Assembly (NCBI GenBank): GCA_902384525.1
Contig: CABMCA010000083.1
Coordinates: 1-39,937, forward strand
From: an uncultured archaeon
GTDB taxonomy: Archaea > Halobacteriota > Methanosarcinia > Methanosarcinales > Methanoperedenaceae
DNA length: 39,937 nucleotides
Direction of reading: 5' to 3'
Positions 15,989-24,579 of this stretch are shown in pieces; position 1 is the stretch's first letter; each line of letters opens with the position of its first letter. The notes under the pieces were generated by a model, which worked only from the letters and a program-made list of their open reading frames with translations, did no database searches and was not told where the DNA came from. The translations under genes were made by a program, and so were the position numbers.

Positions 15989-16864
15989 ATGGAAGACATC
16001 AATAAAAACCTGAAAATCGCAATTATCCTGACAGCGTTCATCTTTCTCCTTGAATTTGCAGGCGGGATAATATCAAACAGTCTGGCCCTGCTCTCGGATG
16101 CCGCTCATGTTTTCATGGATGTTATCGCCTTATTACTTACCTATGGTTCGATCAGGATCTCAGCGCGTCCGTCCAACAGGAATGTGACCTTCGGTTATCA
16201 CAGATTTGAAATATTTGCCGCCCTCATCAATGGATTGACAATAATAGGGATCTCGGTTTTCATCTTTTATGAGGCATATGGAAGGATTTTAAACCCCCCT
16301 CATGTAAAAGGCTTTGAAGTGCTCATTATCGCAACTGTTGGACTTCTGGTCAATGCCTGGGCTGCTTTAAAACTGCACGGGCATCATGACCTCAATATCA
16401 AAGGTGCCTATCTCCATGTGATCGGTGATGCTCTTGCATCCATAGCCGTAATAGCAGGGGCAGTAGTTATTATTTCCACCGGGAATAATGCTGTTGACCC
16501 GATCTTAAGTATTTTGATAGGCCTGATGCTTCTTTATGGGGCGGCCAAACTCGTTTTCGGTTCAATCCGTATCCTTCTTGAATTTGCACCACAGCACGTA
16601 GATGCGGATGTTCTTTCAAAGGCAATGATGGAAATAGAAGGCATAAAAGGGATACATGATATCCACATCTGGAGCATTTGCTCAAATATCCATGCCATGA
16701 GCGCACATGTGCTTGTGGACAGGATACGTGTACAGCAGACAGAGATATTAATTAGTGAAATAAACCGGATAGTAAAGGAAAGATTCCAGATAGTCCATAC
16801 AACGATGCAATTCGAATGTGCCGAATGTGTTCTTCCTGAAATCGGCCACCAGACCGGACATTAA
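15989..16864 (+). CDS. czcD: cation diffusion facilitator (Zn/Co/Cd efflux, CzcD-like)
   Basis: 291 residues, six transmembrane segments and a cytosolic C-terminal domain. Metal-site motifs SDAAHVFMD in TM2 and HVIGDALAS in TM5 give the HxxxD pair expected for Zn2+ transport. A histidine-rich loop (KLHGHHDLN) lies between TM4 and TM5. The C-terminal domain has GIHDIHIWS. It exports divalent metal in exchange for protons. Single gene, convergent with cheD with only 7 bp between the stops. Confidence 0.92.
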   Translation: MEDINKNLKIAIILTAFIFLLEFAGGIISNSLALLSDAAHVFMDVIALLLTYGSIRISARPSNRNVTFGYHRFEIFAALINGLTIIGISVFIFYEAYGRILNPPHVKGFEVLIIATVGLLVNAWAALKLHGHHDLNIKGAYLHVIGDALASIAVIAGAVVIISTGNNAVDPILSILIGLMLLYGAAKLVFGSIRILLEFAPQHVDADVLSKAMMEIEGIKGIHDIHIWSICSNIHAMSAHVLVDRIRVQQTEILISEINRIVKERFQIVHTTMQFECAECVLPEIGHQTGH

Positions 16865-16871
16865 AATATAG

Positions 16872-17360
16872 CTAAATTTCCTTCGTGTCATGAAAAGCGC
16901 TTTTTACATACATAATGCCTGAAGCAATATTGAATTCGACAGTTCTTCCATAATTCGAACCAGTATCACTGGCAAGAAGAGGAATATTCAATTCATTGAG
17001 TTTTTTCTTAACTGCTTCGATATTTCTCTCCCCGATATTGATGGAACTACTTCCGATATTGAACATGCTGGCACCACCTGCTATCTTTGCTTCTAACCTG
17101 CTTTTCGCACAGCCTTTCTCAAGCAGCAGGTCCACTACCATTTCGATGGCTGAATCTGCAAATTTCATAGGATTACTCTTATTATTCGCCTCGGATATAC
17201 TGGGAAGAAGTATATGGGAAAGTCCTCCGAATCGGGCTACAGGGTCACGAATTGAGATGGCCACGCAGGACCCAAGACCAATGGTAACAAGTACCGCAGG
17301 ATTATGAACAACTACAAGTTCTGCAATTCCAATAATTATCTTTTCAGGTTTCGGATCCAT
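16872..17360 (-). CDS. cheD: chemoreceptor glutamine deamidase CheD
   Basis: 162 residues. The catalytic cysteine C32 in TIGLGSCVAISI and H49 in GGLSHILLPS are in place, and GERNIEAVKKKLNELNIPL is the usual late motif. CheD deamidates receptor glutamines and binds CheC. It is the last gene of the che block but is separated from cheC by 120 bp holding a TnpB-end-like hairpin and an AT-rich promoter-like region, so it may be transcribed separately. Confidence 0.94.
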   Translation of the reverse strand: MDPKPEKIIIGIAELVVVHNPAVLVTIGLGSCVAISIRDPVARFGGLSHILLPSISEANNKSNPMKFADSAIEMVVDLLLEKGCAKSRLEAKIAGGASMFNIGSSSINIGERNIEAVKKKLNELNIPLLASDTGSNYGRTVEFNIASGIMYVKSAFHDTKEI

Positions 17361-17450
17361 AATTTATAATATTCGTCTATATTCAGATATAACTAAGCAG
17401 TATAATTATGCTTATCATTATGATGCAGGTTAATATTATAATTATAAAAA

Positions 17451-17485
17451 CAGGAAGCCACCTACTTGCAGGGCGGCAGTTCAGT
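17451..17485 (+). mobile_element. TnpB-element right-end scar at the cheC 3' end
   Basis: CAGGAAGCCACC begins a hairpin (17457-17477, one mismatch and one wobble) followed by AGTTCA. The pattern GAAGCC-hairpin-GTTCA, with CAGGAAGCC encoding the KQEA end of TnpB, is what I recall for the right ends (and omega-RNA 3' ends) of archaeal IS200/IS605 elements. The terminal TTCA supplies the TGA stop of cheC on the other strand. No TnpB gene accompanies it. Confidence 0.55.
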
Positions 17486-18098
17486 TCCCAACCAGCTTGT
17501 TGATAGCCTCAAGCATCTTTGTAAGAGAGTTAGAATCAGTAAATATCAATATTTTCCCGTCGATTTTTTCAGAATTAATATCAAATTGGGTCTTGAGGAA
17601 TAAAACATCTTCAACATCCGGGCTCATCAGGCATACAACCTGGTTAATTATCGCATCCGATATATCGTATACATCCGACGGCGGGGACAAACCTATCGAT
17701 ATTGACAGGAAATTTGAAAGAGCAGAAATATATGTACCCCCCATGATATTACCCAGTTCCTTCAGGACTGATGTTTCCATTTCATCGAATCCTTTTGTTA
17801 CATCGGCTTCACCAATTACAAGCCTTACCAAAAACTTTGCCGTTTGCTTTGATAATAAAAGGAGCAAAAAGCCTTTTGCATCCCCTTTGAGTTCAAGTAT
17901 TATCCCGATAACAGGTTCTTCATTTCTCACAAGCAGTGGCACCTTGATCAAAGGTATTAATTTAAGTTCCGGAAGCGATATCCCCACTTGTTTATTTACC
18001 ATCCGGGAAAGGGAAGTTGTCGCATGTCCGATCCCGATATTTCCAACTTCCTTTAGTGCATCGCTCTGGAAATCCGTGAGCGTTTTTATATCACTCAT
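17481..18098 (-). CDS. cheC: CheY-P phosphatase CheC
   Basis: 205 residues with both CheC active-site helices: E17 and N20 in ALKEVGNIGIGHATTSLSRM, and the second copy in SVLKELGNIMGGTYISALS. It dephosphorylates CheY-P and is stimulated by CheD. The start overlaps the cheR stop by four bases. The stop codon comes from the TnpB-end-like sequence, so the native C-terminus may have differed by a few residues. Confidence 0.94.
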   Translation of the reverse strand: MSDIKTLTDFQSDALKEVGNIGIGHATTSLSRMVNKQVGISLPELKLIPLIKVPLLVRNEEPVIGIILELKGDAKGFLLLLLSKQTAKFLVRLVIGEADVTKGFDEMETSVLKELGNIMGGTYISALSNFLSISIGLSPPSDVYDISDAIINQVVCLMSPDVEDVLFLKTQFDINSEKIDGKILIFTDSNSLTKMLEAINKLVGN

Positions 18099-18937
18099 AT
18101 TTTTTCCCTCTTTTGAAATATTCTTTCTTTCAAATCAAAACGTTTGAAAAGTTGGGTTGAAGGCCCTACCAGAGTCTCAGTTTTTCCCATAACAAAATAT
18201 CCCCCGTCATTCAGAGCATTATAAAAATTCATATACAATATCTCCTGTAATTTTTGTTCAAAATAAATTGTAACGTTCCTGCAAAATATAATATCAAAAC
18301 CTGAAAATTTCGGTCCTGAAATCAGATCATGGCGTTTCACCTTCACAAGCCTTTTTACTTCATCAATGACCTGGTAATTATTATCTTTCTTTACGAAAAA
18401 CCGATTGATCCTTTCCTGGCCTATTTTTTCAAGCTGTTTTGGCTGGAATATTGCCATTTCTGCTTTCGCAATTGAGTCATCATCGATATCTGTAGCCTGG
18501 ATCGAAATATTATATCTTTTGGCAGAACTTCCAAGGAATTCATTCAACATAATTGCGATCGAATAAGGTTCTTCACCATTTGAGCATCCTGCGCTCCATA
18601 CTTTGATGACTTTATTAATTCCCTTTTGTTTGATCAATTCCGGAAGAACATTGTTCCGGACAGAGTCAAATGTTTCCGGGTTCCTGAATAATTCCGTAAC
18701 ATTTACGGTTAATGTTTCTTTGAGCTTGTTTATTTCGTCCTCATTTTTTGACAGCACCTGTGCATAATCCCTGTAAGATTTTGACTCGGTCGCACGAAGC
18801 CTTACAGCAAGCCTTCTCTTCAGGTGAGGCTGTTTATAGTCTTCACAGTTAAATCCTATTTTTCTTTTAATGATATACTTCAAATCTGAAAATTCCTTCT
18901 CATCTTCACGTATGATGTCTGATAGTAAATTCATCAT
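18095..18937 (-). CDS. cheR: chemotaxis protein methyltransferase CheR
   Basis: 280 residues. An N-terminal helical domain (FSDLKYIIKRKIGFNCEDY) is followed by the methyltransferase domain with FRNPETFD, the SAM-binding VWSAGCSNGEEPYSIAI, and FCRNVTIYF near the active site, ending in MGKTETL. It methylates receptor glutamates using SAM. It overlaps cheA and cheC by four bases on each side. Confidence 0.95.
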   Translation of the reverse strand: MMNLLSDIIREDEKEFSDLKYIIKRKIGFNCEDYKQPHLKRRLAVRLRATESKSYRDYAQVLSKNEDEINKLKETLTVNVTELFRNPETFDSVRNNVLPELIKQKGINKVIKVWSAGCSNGEEPYSIAIMLNEFLGSSAKRYNISIQATDIDDDSIAKAEMAIFQPKQLEKIGQERINRFFVKKDNNYQVIDEVKRLVKVKRHDLISGPKFSGFDIIFCRNVTIYFEQKLQEILYMNFYNALNDGGYFVMGKTETLVGPSTQLFKRFDLKERIFQKREKI

Positions 18938-20850
18938 AATAATGTCCCCACATCAAGGATCAAAGCAACATTGCCGTCCCCAAGTATCGTGGCTCCTGCA
19001 AATCCCTTGACTCCTTTTAATATATTATTGTCAAGGTTCTTGATTATCACTTCCTGCTGGCCGACAACCTGGTCTACTACCAGCCCTACATTACTGCCTG
19101 CGCGTTCGACTACAACCACAAGAAGTTCTTCGGAGCCATTACCTTTAATGTCAAAGAGCGTATGTAATCGAACCAGAGGCAGGACATCTCCCCGTATCAG
19201 AACTACTTCTTCACCCTTGATCGTCTTTATTTCTTCTTTCTTAATTGACAGATCTCTTATAACATTAGTAATAGGTATGGCATAGATATCTGAACCAACT
19301 TTAACCATCAGTGAATGAATGATCGCAACAGTCAAAGGAAGCTTGAGTCTCATCATTGTTCCTTTCCCCAGGACAGATTCAAGTTTAATCGATCCGCCCA
19401 TTCCTCCGATCTTTGTCCGCACCACATCCATTCCTACTCCTCTTCCGGAGATTTCTGTTACCTTCTCAGCAGTACTGAATCCTGCCATGAATGACAGGTT
19501 TATCGCCTCAATATCGGAAAGTTTTGCTGCTTCTTCCTGTGTCATCAATCCTTTCTTTACAGCAGTTTCTCTCATTTTTTGCGGGTCCATCCCTTTGCCA
19601 TCATCAACCGCTTCAATAACAACATGATTTTTTTCCCGCCTTGCAGTCAGTTTGATCGTTCCTTTCTCGTTCTTGCCATTCTGTTTTCTTACCCCGGGGG
19701 ATTCAATACCATGGTCAATGCAATTCCTCAGGATATGCACAAGCGGGTCTCCAATTTCATCAAGTACTGTACGGTCAAGTTCAATATCCCCGCCTTCCAG
19801 GATCAAATCGATATCTTTCTCCTGATTCTTCGCAAGATCCCTTACCATTCTCGGGAACCGGTTAAATATCTGTTCAATAGGCACCATCCTTGATGCCATG
19901 ATCTCTTCCTGAAGGTCGTTAGTAAGGCGGTTAAGACTGGCAAGCGTCTCCTCAAGATCATCCAATTTATGCACACTGGCAAGCTGTATTAACCGGATTT
20001 TGTTTATAATAAGTTCCCCTACAAGATTCATCAACGAATCCAGGCGTTCTATGCTTACCCGTACACTCTGTACGCTTTTTATAGAGGTTTTACTCCCCTC
20101 GGTGACACACGTTTTTTCTTCAATTTTTTCCCTGGATTTAGAGCCTGTGTGGGATTTAACTTCCACTTTTGATATCTCGGATACTTTTTTTGACGCATCT
20201 TCTAATTTTTTGGCATCTTCTATTGTCGAAACTATGATCTTGAATTCCCGATCGAATTTTTCATCCTCCAGATCCTTTATCGGAGGAACTGTTTCAATAA
20301 TCTCGCCAATCTCAGATAGATTTCTCATTACTACTGTTGACCTGGCAGATTTAAGCATGCAGGATTCATGAAGCGTCACAGTTATTTCATAAATATTGCA
20401 GCCTGTTTCGGATTTTTCCCGGGGATTAATAGATGCATTAGTTTGAACTGTTTGCTCATCCTTTAATGGAACAGACACATAATCATTTCTTGATAATTTG
20501 CCAATGAGAGAAGCAATATCAATTTCTGAGGATTTTTCCGGCGTTTCCACCATTTTTTCAAGTGTATCAAGACATTCGAAAAGAACATCTATTGCAGAAG
20601 AGTCAAGCTTTATCTCATTTTTCCGGACCCTGTCCATCAGGTTTTCCATGTTATGGGTAAGTTCTTTAATATTGGTATAACCCATTGTTGCAGACATGCC
20701 TTTGAGGGTATGGGCTGCCCTGAACATCACATTTATGGTTTCACTGTTCGCCGGATCTTTTTCAAGACTGAGAAGTGCATCATTCATTGATTGGAGATGT
20801 TCCGCGGATTCAACTGCGAACATTTCTTTATATTCATCCATGTCATCCAT
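18934..20850 (-). CDS. cheA: chemotaxis histidine kinase CheA
   Basis: 638 residues. P1 has the phosphorylated H47 in AAHTLKGMSATMGY. A linker and P2-like region follow. P3 (SIERLDSLMNLVGELI) is the dimerisation helix. The ATPase domain has the N box ILRNCIDHGIE, G1 DDGKGMD and G2 GRGVGMDVV. P5 is the C-terminal CheW-like domain. It phosphorylates CheY and CheB in response to receptors. The downstream cheR starts in its stop codon. CheW and receptor genes are not in this window. Confidence 0.96.
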   Translation of the reverse strand: MDDMDEYKEMFAVESAEHLQSMNDALLSLEKDPANSETINVMFRAAHTLKGMSATMGYTNIKELTHNMENLMDRVRKNEIKLDSSAIDVLFECLDTLEKMVETPEKSSEIDIASLIGKLSRNDYVSVPLKDEQTVQTNASINPREKSETGCNIYEITVTLHESCMLKSARSTVVMRNLSEIGEIIETVPPIKDLEDEKFDREFKIIVSTIEDAKKLEDASKKVSEISKVEVKSHTGSKSREKIEEKTCVTEGSKTSIKSVQSVRVSIERLDSLMNLVGELIINKIRLIQLASVHKLDDLEETLASLNRLTNDLQEEIMASRMVPIEQIFNRFPRMVRDLAKNQEKDIDLILEGGDIELDRTVLDEIGDPLVHILRNCIDHGIESPGVRKQNGKNEKGTIKLTARREKNHVVIEAVDDGKGMDPQKMRETAVKKGLMTQEEAAKLSDIEAINLSFMAGFSTAEKVTEISGRGVGMDVVRTKIGGMGGSIKLESVLGKGTMMRLKLPLTVAIIHSLMVKVGSDIYAIPITNVIRDLSIKKEEIKTIKGEEVVLIRGDVLPLVRLHTLFDIKGNGSEELLVVVVERAGSNVGLVVDQVVGQQEVIIKNLDNNILKGVKGFAGATILGDGNVALILDVGTLL

Positions 20851-20861
20851 AATTATTTCCT

Positions 20862-21923
20862 CTATGTATTTTCCGTTATGCTCTGAGCAATTTTGTTAAT
20901 TGGTAAAATGTGATCTGCCAGTTTTTGGTCTATCACAGACCTTGGCATGCCATAAACCACGCATGTTGACTCATCCTCGGCTATCACCTTGCCACCTGCT
21001 GATTTTAGTTTCCTGATGCCATTTGTTCCATCAGAACCCATTCCTGTAAGTATTACCCCAAGTGTATTTTCTCCAAAGATCGGCGCCACAGAATCAAGAA
21101 GAACATCAATAGAAGGCCGTACACCCTGTACCTTTTCAGTCTTTGTGAGTGTGACTACTTCTCTAAGCTCACCATTAATATTTTGCTGTTTTACGATCAT
21201 ATGAAAATCCCCGGGAGCTATATAAACAGTTCCCACCTCCAGAATATCACCATCAACAGCCTCTTTCACTTTTAGCATGGATTGGGAATTCAAACGGTCT
21301 GCAAGGGATTTGGTAAATCCGGAAGGCATGTGCTGTACAATAAGGACAGGAGCACGAAGATTGGAAGGTAAAAAGGGTATGACCTGCTGTAATGCCCTGG
21401 GTCCGCCTGTGGAAGAACCTATTATTATTATCTTTTTAGTCCTGATTCTTTGTATGGATTCGATCTTTTCTTTCTTGCGAACGTTTACTTTCCGTTCTTC
21501 TATGAATCCAAGCTTATGTACCGCCACATTTGCAGCCGCTTTAACTTTTTTTATCAATTCATCTTTTATCTTGGCCATATCAAGGCTTATGTTCCCTGAA
21601 GGTTTCTGGATAAAATCAACTGCGCCATATTGGAACGCTGTCAGGGTAAGATCGGCTTGTTTTGATTCCTCACCACTTAACATAATAACGGGCGTGGGAC
21701 ACTCACTCATTATATAACCAAGCGCATGTAATCCGTCAAGAACAGGCATTTCAACGTCCATAGTGACTACATCAGGCCGGAGTTCAGTTATTTTTTCTAT
21801 TGCATCCTGTCCGTTTTTTGCCTTGCCTATAATTTCTATATCAGGAGAAGCTGCCAGAATATCAATAATGATTTTGCGCATGAACGCTGAATCATCAACT
21901 ACAAGAACTCTTATTCTGGGCAT
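20862..21923 (-). CDS. cheB: protein-glutamate methylesterase CheB
   Basis: 353 residues. Receiver domain with D10, D11 and phosphoacceptor D56 in VVTMDVEMPVLDG; linker; then the methylesterase domain with catalytic Ser in GSSTGGPRAL, His in VQHMPSGFTKSLADRL and Asp in ILTGMGSDGTNG. It removes receptor methyl groups. It lies 12 bp after cheY1 and 11 bp before cheA in the same operon. Confidence 0.96.
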   Translation of the reverse strand: MPRIRVLVVDDSAFMRKIIIDILAASPDIEIIGKAKNGQDAIEKITELRPDVVTMDVEMPVLDGLHALGYIMSECPTPVIMLSGEESKQADLTLTAFQYGAVDFIQKPSGNISLDMAKIKDELIKKVKAAANVAVHKLGFIEERKVNVRKKEKIESIQRIRTKKIIIIGSSTGGPRALQQVIPFLPSNLRAPVLIVQHMPSGFTKSLADRLNSQSMLKVKEAVDGDILEVGTVYIAPGDFHMIVKQQNINGELREVVTLTKTEKVQGVRPSIDVLLDSVAPIFGENTLGVILTGMGSDGTNGIRKLKSAGGKVIAEDESTCVVYGMPRSVIDQKLADHILPINKIAQSITENT

Positions 21924-21935
21924 TGCTAGACCTGA

Positions 21936-22292
21936 TCACATATTCTTGGAAACAGCTTCCAGAACTTTTGCAGCGTCAAATGGTTTCACAATAAAATCCC
22001 TTGCTCCGATCTTGATTGCATCATTTACTACAGTCTGCTGTCCGATTGAACTGCACATAACGACTTTTGCATTACTGTCTAAAGCCATTATTTGCTTCAG
22101 GCATTCAATACCATCAACGTTTGGCATGACTATATCGCAGAATACAAGATTCGGTTTATGTTCTTTGTATTTTACAATACCGTCCGAACCATCGACTGCT
22201 TCTAATAATTCATGTCCTGTCGGTGCAATGATCTTTTTAAGCATCATTCGCATGAATGCCGCATCATCCACCAGTAATATTTTTCCAGCCAT
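21936..22292 (-). CDS. cheY: chemotaxis response regulator CheY (copy 1)
   Basis: 118 residues forming a stand-alone receiver domain: D9 and D10, phosphoacceptor D53 in FCDIVMPNVDG, the switch serine S81 in VVMCSSIGQQ, and K103 in IVKPFD. All key residues are present. It leads the cheY-cheB-cheA-cheR-cheC operon and has its own promoter at 22371-22400. It should carry the signal from CheA to the archaellum switch, in archaea through CheF. Confidence 0.95.
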   Translation of the reverse strand: MAGKILLVDDAAFMRMMLKKIIAPTGHELLEAVDGSDGIVKYKEHKPNLVFCDIVMPNVDGIECLKQIMALDSNAKVVMCSSIGQQTVVNDAIKIGARDFIVKPFDAAKVLEAVSKNM

Positions 22293-22370
22293 TATTCCTC
22301 CGAGATATTATTTTTTGATTTCCATGTTTTAAAGTTGATTTCGTTATACATGCTATTCCCAACCACATCA

Positions 22371-22400
22371 GTATATACAAAAGTGTGATATTGGTGTGAT
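22371..22400 (-). promoter_or_regulatory. cheY1 operon promoter with TCACA direct repeat
   Basis: On the minus strand two TCACA half-sites 11 nt apart (22384-22388 and 22395-22399) lie directly upstream of TTTTGTATATAC (TATA at 22371-22378). The predicted transcription start near 22348 leaves a leader of about 55 nt. The same arrangement occurs at cheY2 and the archaellin operon. Confidence 0.65.
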
Positions 22401-22446
22401 ATTACATGATTACACATCATCAGTGTCAATGCAGCAGTCTGAAAGA

Positions 22447-22809
22447 TCAGGCTGGCACATTTTTATAAAAAATTGCCAGGACTTTTGCTGCATCAAATGG
22501 CTTGATAATATAACCCCCTGCACCCATTTTAATTGCCTCATTTACTACCGTTTGCTGCCCTATCGAGCCGCAAATAATGACTTTAGCATTACTGTCATGT
22601 GCCATTATTTGTTTCAGGCATTCGATCCCGTCAACATTTGGCATCATTATATCCAGGAACACAAGGTCAGGTTTATGTTGCTTATATTTGGACACACCAT
22701 CCGACCCATCAGCAGCTTCAATTAATTCATTTCCAGTCGGAGCAAGGATTTTTTTCAGCATCATTCTCATAAAAGGTGCATCATCCACAAGCAATATTTT
22801 TCCGATCAT
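22447..22809 (-). CDS. CheY-like response regulator (copy 2) lacking the switch Ser/Thr
   Basis: 120 residues, highly similar to CheY copy 1 along its whole length. D9, D10, D53 (VFLDIMMPNVDG) and the lysine in IIKPFD are conserved. The position equivalent to S81 of copy 1 is glycine (VIICGSIGQQ), so the usual Ser/Thr switch is missing. The C-terminus also differs (AIFYKNVPA). It could be a phosphate sink or a regulator with altered activation. The gene and its promoter region look like a tandem duplication of cheY1. Confidence 0.93.
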   Translation of the reverse strand: MIGKILLVDDAPFMRMMLKKILAPTGNELIEAADGSDGVSKYKQHKPDLVFLDIMMPNVDGIECLKQIMAHDSNAKVIICGSIGQQTVVNEAIKMGAGGYIIKPFDAAKVLAIFYKNVPA

Positions 22810-22882
22810 TTTTCCTCGATATATTATTTCGTAGATTTCTATATTTTAAAGCTGTTATCATTAATGATGGTCAATCACACCG

Positions 22883-22913
22883 ATATATACAAAAGTGTGA
22901 AATTTAGTGTGAT
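22883..22913 (-). promoter_or_regulatory. cheY2 promoter with TCACA direct repeat
   Basis: Minus-strand TCACA half-sites 12 nt apart (22896-22900, 22908-22912) precede CTTTTGTATATAT (TATA at 22883-22890). A TCACAC on the plus strand at 22875-22880 makes an additional inverted arrangement around the TATA box. The predicted leader is about 50 nt. It begins immediately after the arlJ stop. Confidence 0.65.
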
Positions 22914-22923
22914 CTCATTATCA

Positions 22924-24576
22924 TTACAAACCCAATAGCGGCCCCATCCCCTGAATTGTCAATTCAGCAGTCAGCGCAGAAATCCAGACAAGTCCTACAA
23001 AATGAGTATAGGTATTAAAATGATGACCCCCATCAACAATTCTTATTAGCATTGCAGACATAAGTGAATGACACACCATCATTATCATAAGCATAGTAGT
23101 CATCAGTGGAATATTAGTGGCAGAAATCGTAGCAATTGAAATCCCTATATCGATATCGGGAATCGAAACATTTGAAAACATTTTTGCCAGCATTGCAATT
23201 ATAGACACAGCAAGGAACATAGTCGCTGCAATTCCTGCGGTCATGCCATAAAGCACGCCTATCAGGCTTGAAGCGCTGCTATATCTCAATTTTCTCATTG
23301 AAAGTATACTCATAAAATTGTGGCTTATAATATCTCCGATTAAAGCTGGTTTCCCACCCACATTTGTTCCTTCCACGAACATCGTTGCAAAACGTTCAAT
23401 CAGATTACTCCCTGTTCCTGCAGCGAAATGCTCCCATGAACGCGGAGTATTGAGCCTTGTTCTGAGTCTCTTATACAGGTTATTTACATTTTCTGAAAGC
23501 GGGCCGAAATCATGAGAAATCAATTCTTTTAGTGACTCAAGAATAAGTCCGCTTCTTGACCCTGCAGCCCCGCCAAGAGAACGGATGAAGGCTCCAAAAT
23601 TATTATCATACCTTTTTATCTTATTTTCCTCAGTCCGCGCTATCAGTCCGGTAAGTAATAACGGAGTTAACGAAGTAGCAAACATTATAGTTGTTGGTAA
23701 TTTAGAAAATGGAACAACAATTCCCGTAACGATTATACAGAGGAATAAAGAAACCGGCATAGACCATTTGATCCTGCGGTCAGCAGTTGTCTCGATTTCA
23801 AGTGTATGCCATATCCTGTCGGCAGGAACCTTTGACCTGGCATATAACAATATTACAAATTCCGTACCTATGAACAAGACTATTGCGCCGCCAAGCAGTA
23901 ATATGGAATCCATGCCCGTAATTATTGGCATGATGATCGCGAATGCTACTATGAATATGAGGGACATGCACATTGAAATAAACATTTCTTTTATCATATC
24001 TATAGAATTCAAAGAGTCCTGGTACATGGTCACAAAATCCTTCATTACCACGGTTTGCTCGGATAACACGAACTCTCGGAAATCCTGCCCTGCCTGGACA
24101 GAATGCGCCATCCGATCAAGAAAGTCCGAAAAAAGAATGGAAGGTGTCCGCTGGGCTATGAATCTGCATGCAACCGGGAAACTTACATGCCAGTAGTAAA
24201 TAAGAGCATGTATCCTTCCTGTCTCTTTTGCCAGATAACCATAAGCTTCAGTATGTGACAGTTTGAGTAACAGATCAACCCTTGTCATCTGGGAAGTAGC
24301 AAGAACACCCATATGTGTAATATAGTAATGTATATTATTGTCAATTTCTTTTTTTTTCCCTTCCAGGCTTGATATGGGATATATTATCACCATTGCAAAT
24401 AGTGCAATGGGGACAAGCATTACACCCAGGAAAAGAACTCCTTCCATGACTGAAGGCACAAGTAGCAGGATTATAATTGGAAATAAAATCGCTAAAATAG
24501 TTATCGGGATCACAAAATTCATAAAATAGTTTTTTTGCGAGATCCCAAGGCAATGGAATATGACTTTTGTGTTCAT
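22924..24576 (-). CDS. arlJ: archaellum membrane platform protein ArlJ (FlaJ)
   Basis: 550 residues, a polytopic membrane protein of the TadC/GspF family with hydrophobic spans clustered near residues 18-70, 200-255 and 280-320 and at the C-terminus. GAAGSRSGLILESLKELI and a cytoplasmic helical domain (NNLYKRLRTRLNTPRSWEHF) fit ArlJ. It anchors the ArlI motor. It is the last gene of the archaellum operon and starts three bases after arlI ends. Confidence 0.94.
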   Translation of the reverse strand: MNTKVIFHCLGISQKNYFMNFVIPITILAILFPIIILLLVPSVMEGVLFLGVMLVPIALFAMVIIYPISSLEGKKKEIDNNIHYYITHMGVLATSQMTRVDLLLKLSHTEAYGYLAKETGRIHALIYYWHVSFPVACRFIAQRTPSILFSDFLDRMAHSVQAGQDFREFVLSEQTVVMKDFVTMYQDSLNSIDMIKEMFISMCMSLIFIVAFAIIMPIITGMDSILLLGGAIVLFIGTEFVILLYARSKVPADRIWHTLEIETTADRRIKWSMPVSLFLCIIVTGIVVPFSKLPTTIMFATSLTPLLLTGLIARTEENKIKRYDNNFGAFIRSLGGAAGSRSGLILESLKELISHDFGPLSENVNNLYKRLRTRLNTPRSWEHFAAGTGSNLIERFATMFVEGTNVGGKPALIGDIISHNFMSILSMRKLRYSSASSLIGVLYGMTAGIAATMFLAVSIIAMLAKMFSNVSIPDIDIGISIATISATNIPLMTTMLMIMMVCHSLMSAMLIRIVDGGHHFNTYTHFVGLVWISALTAELTIQGMGPLLGL

Positions 24577-24579
24577 ATT

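Noticed and set aside
17497-18147. 216-residue ORF antisense to cheC
   Set aside because: It is the mirror of the cheC frame; composition (Ser/Ile-rich, no domain) is that of a shadow ORF, while cheC has all family motifs.
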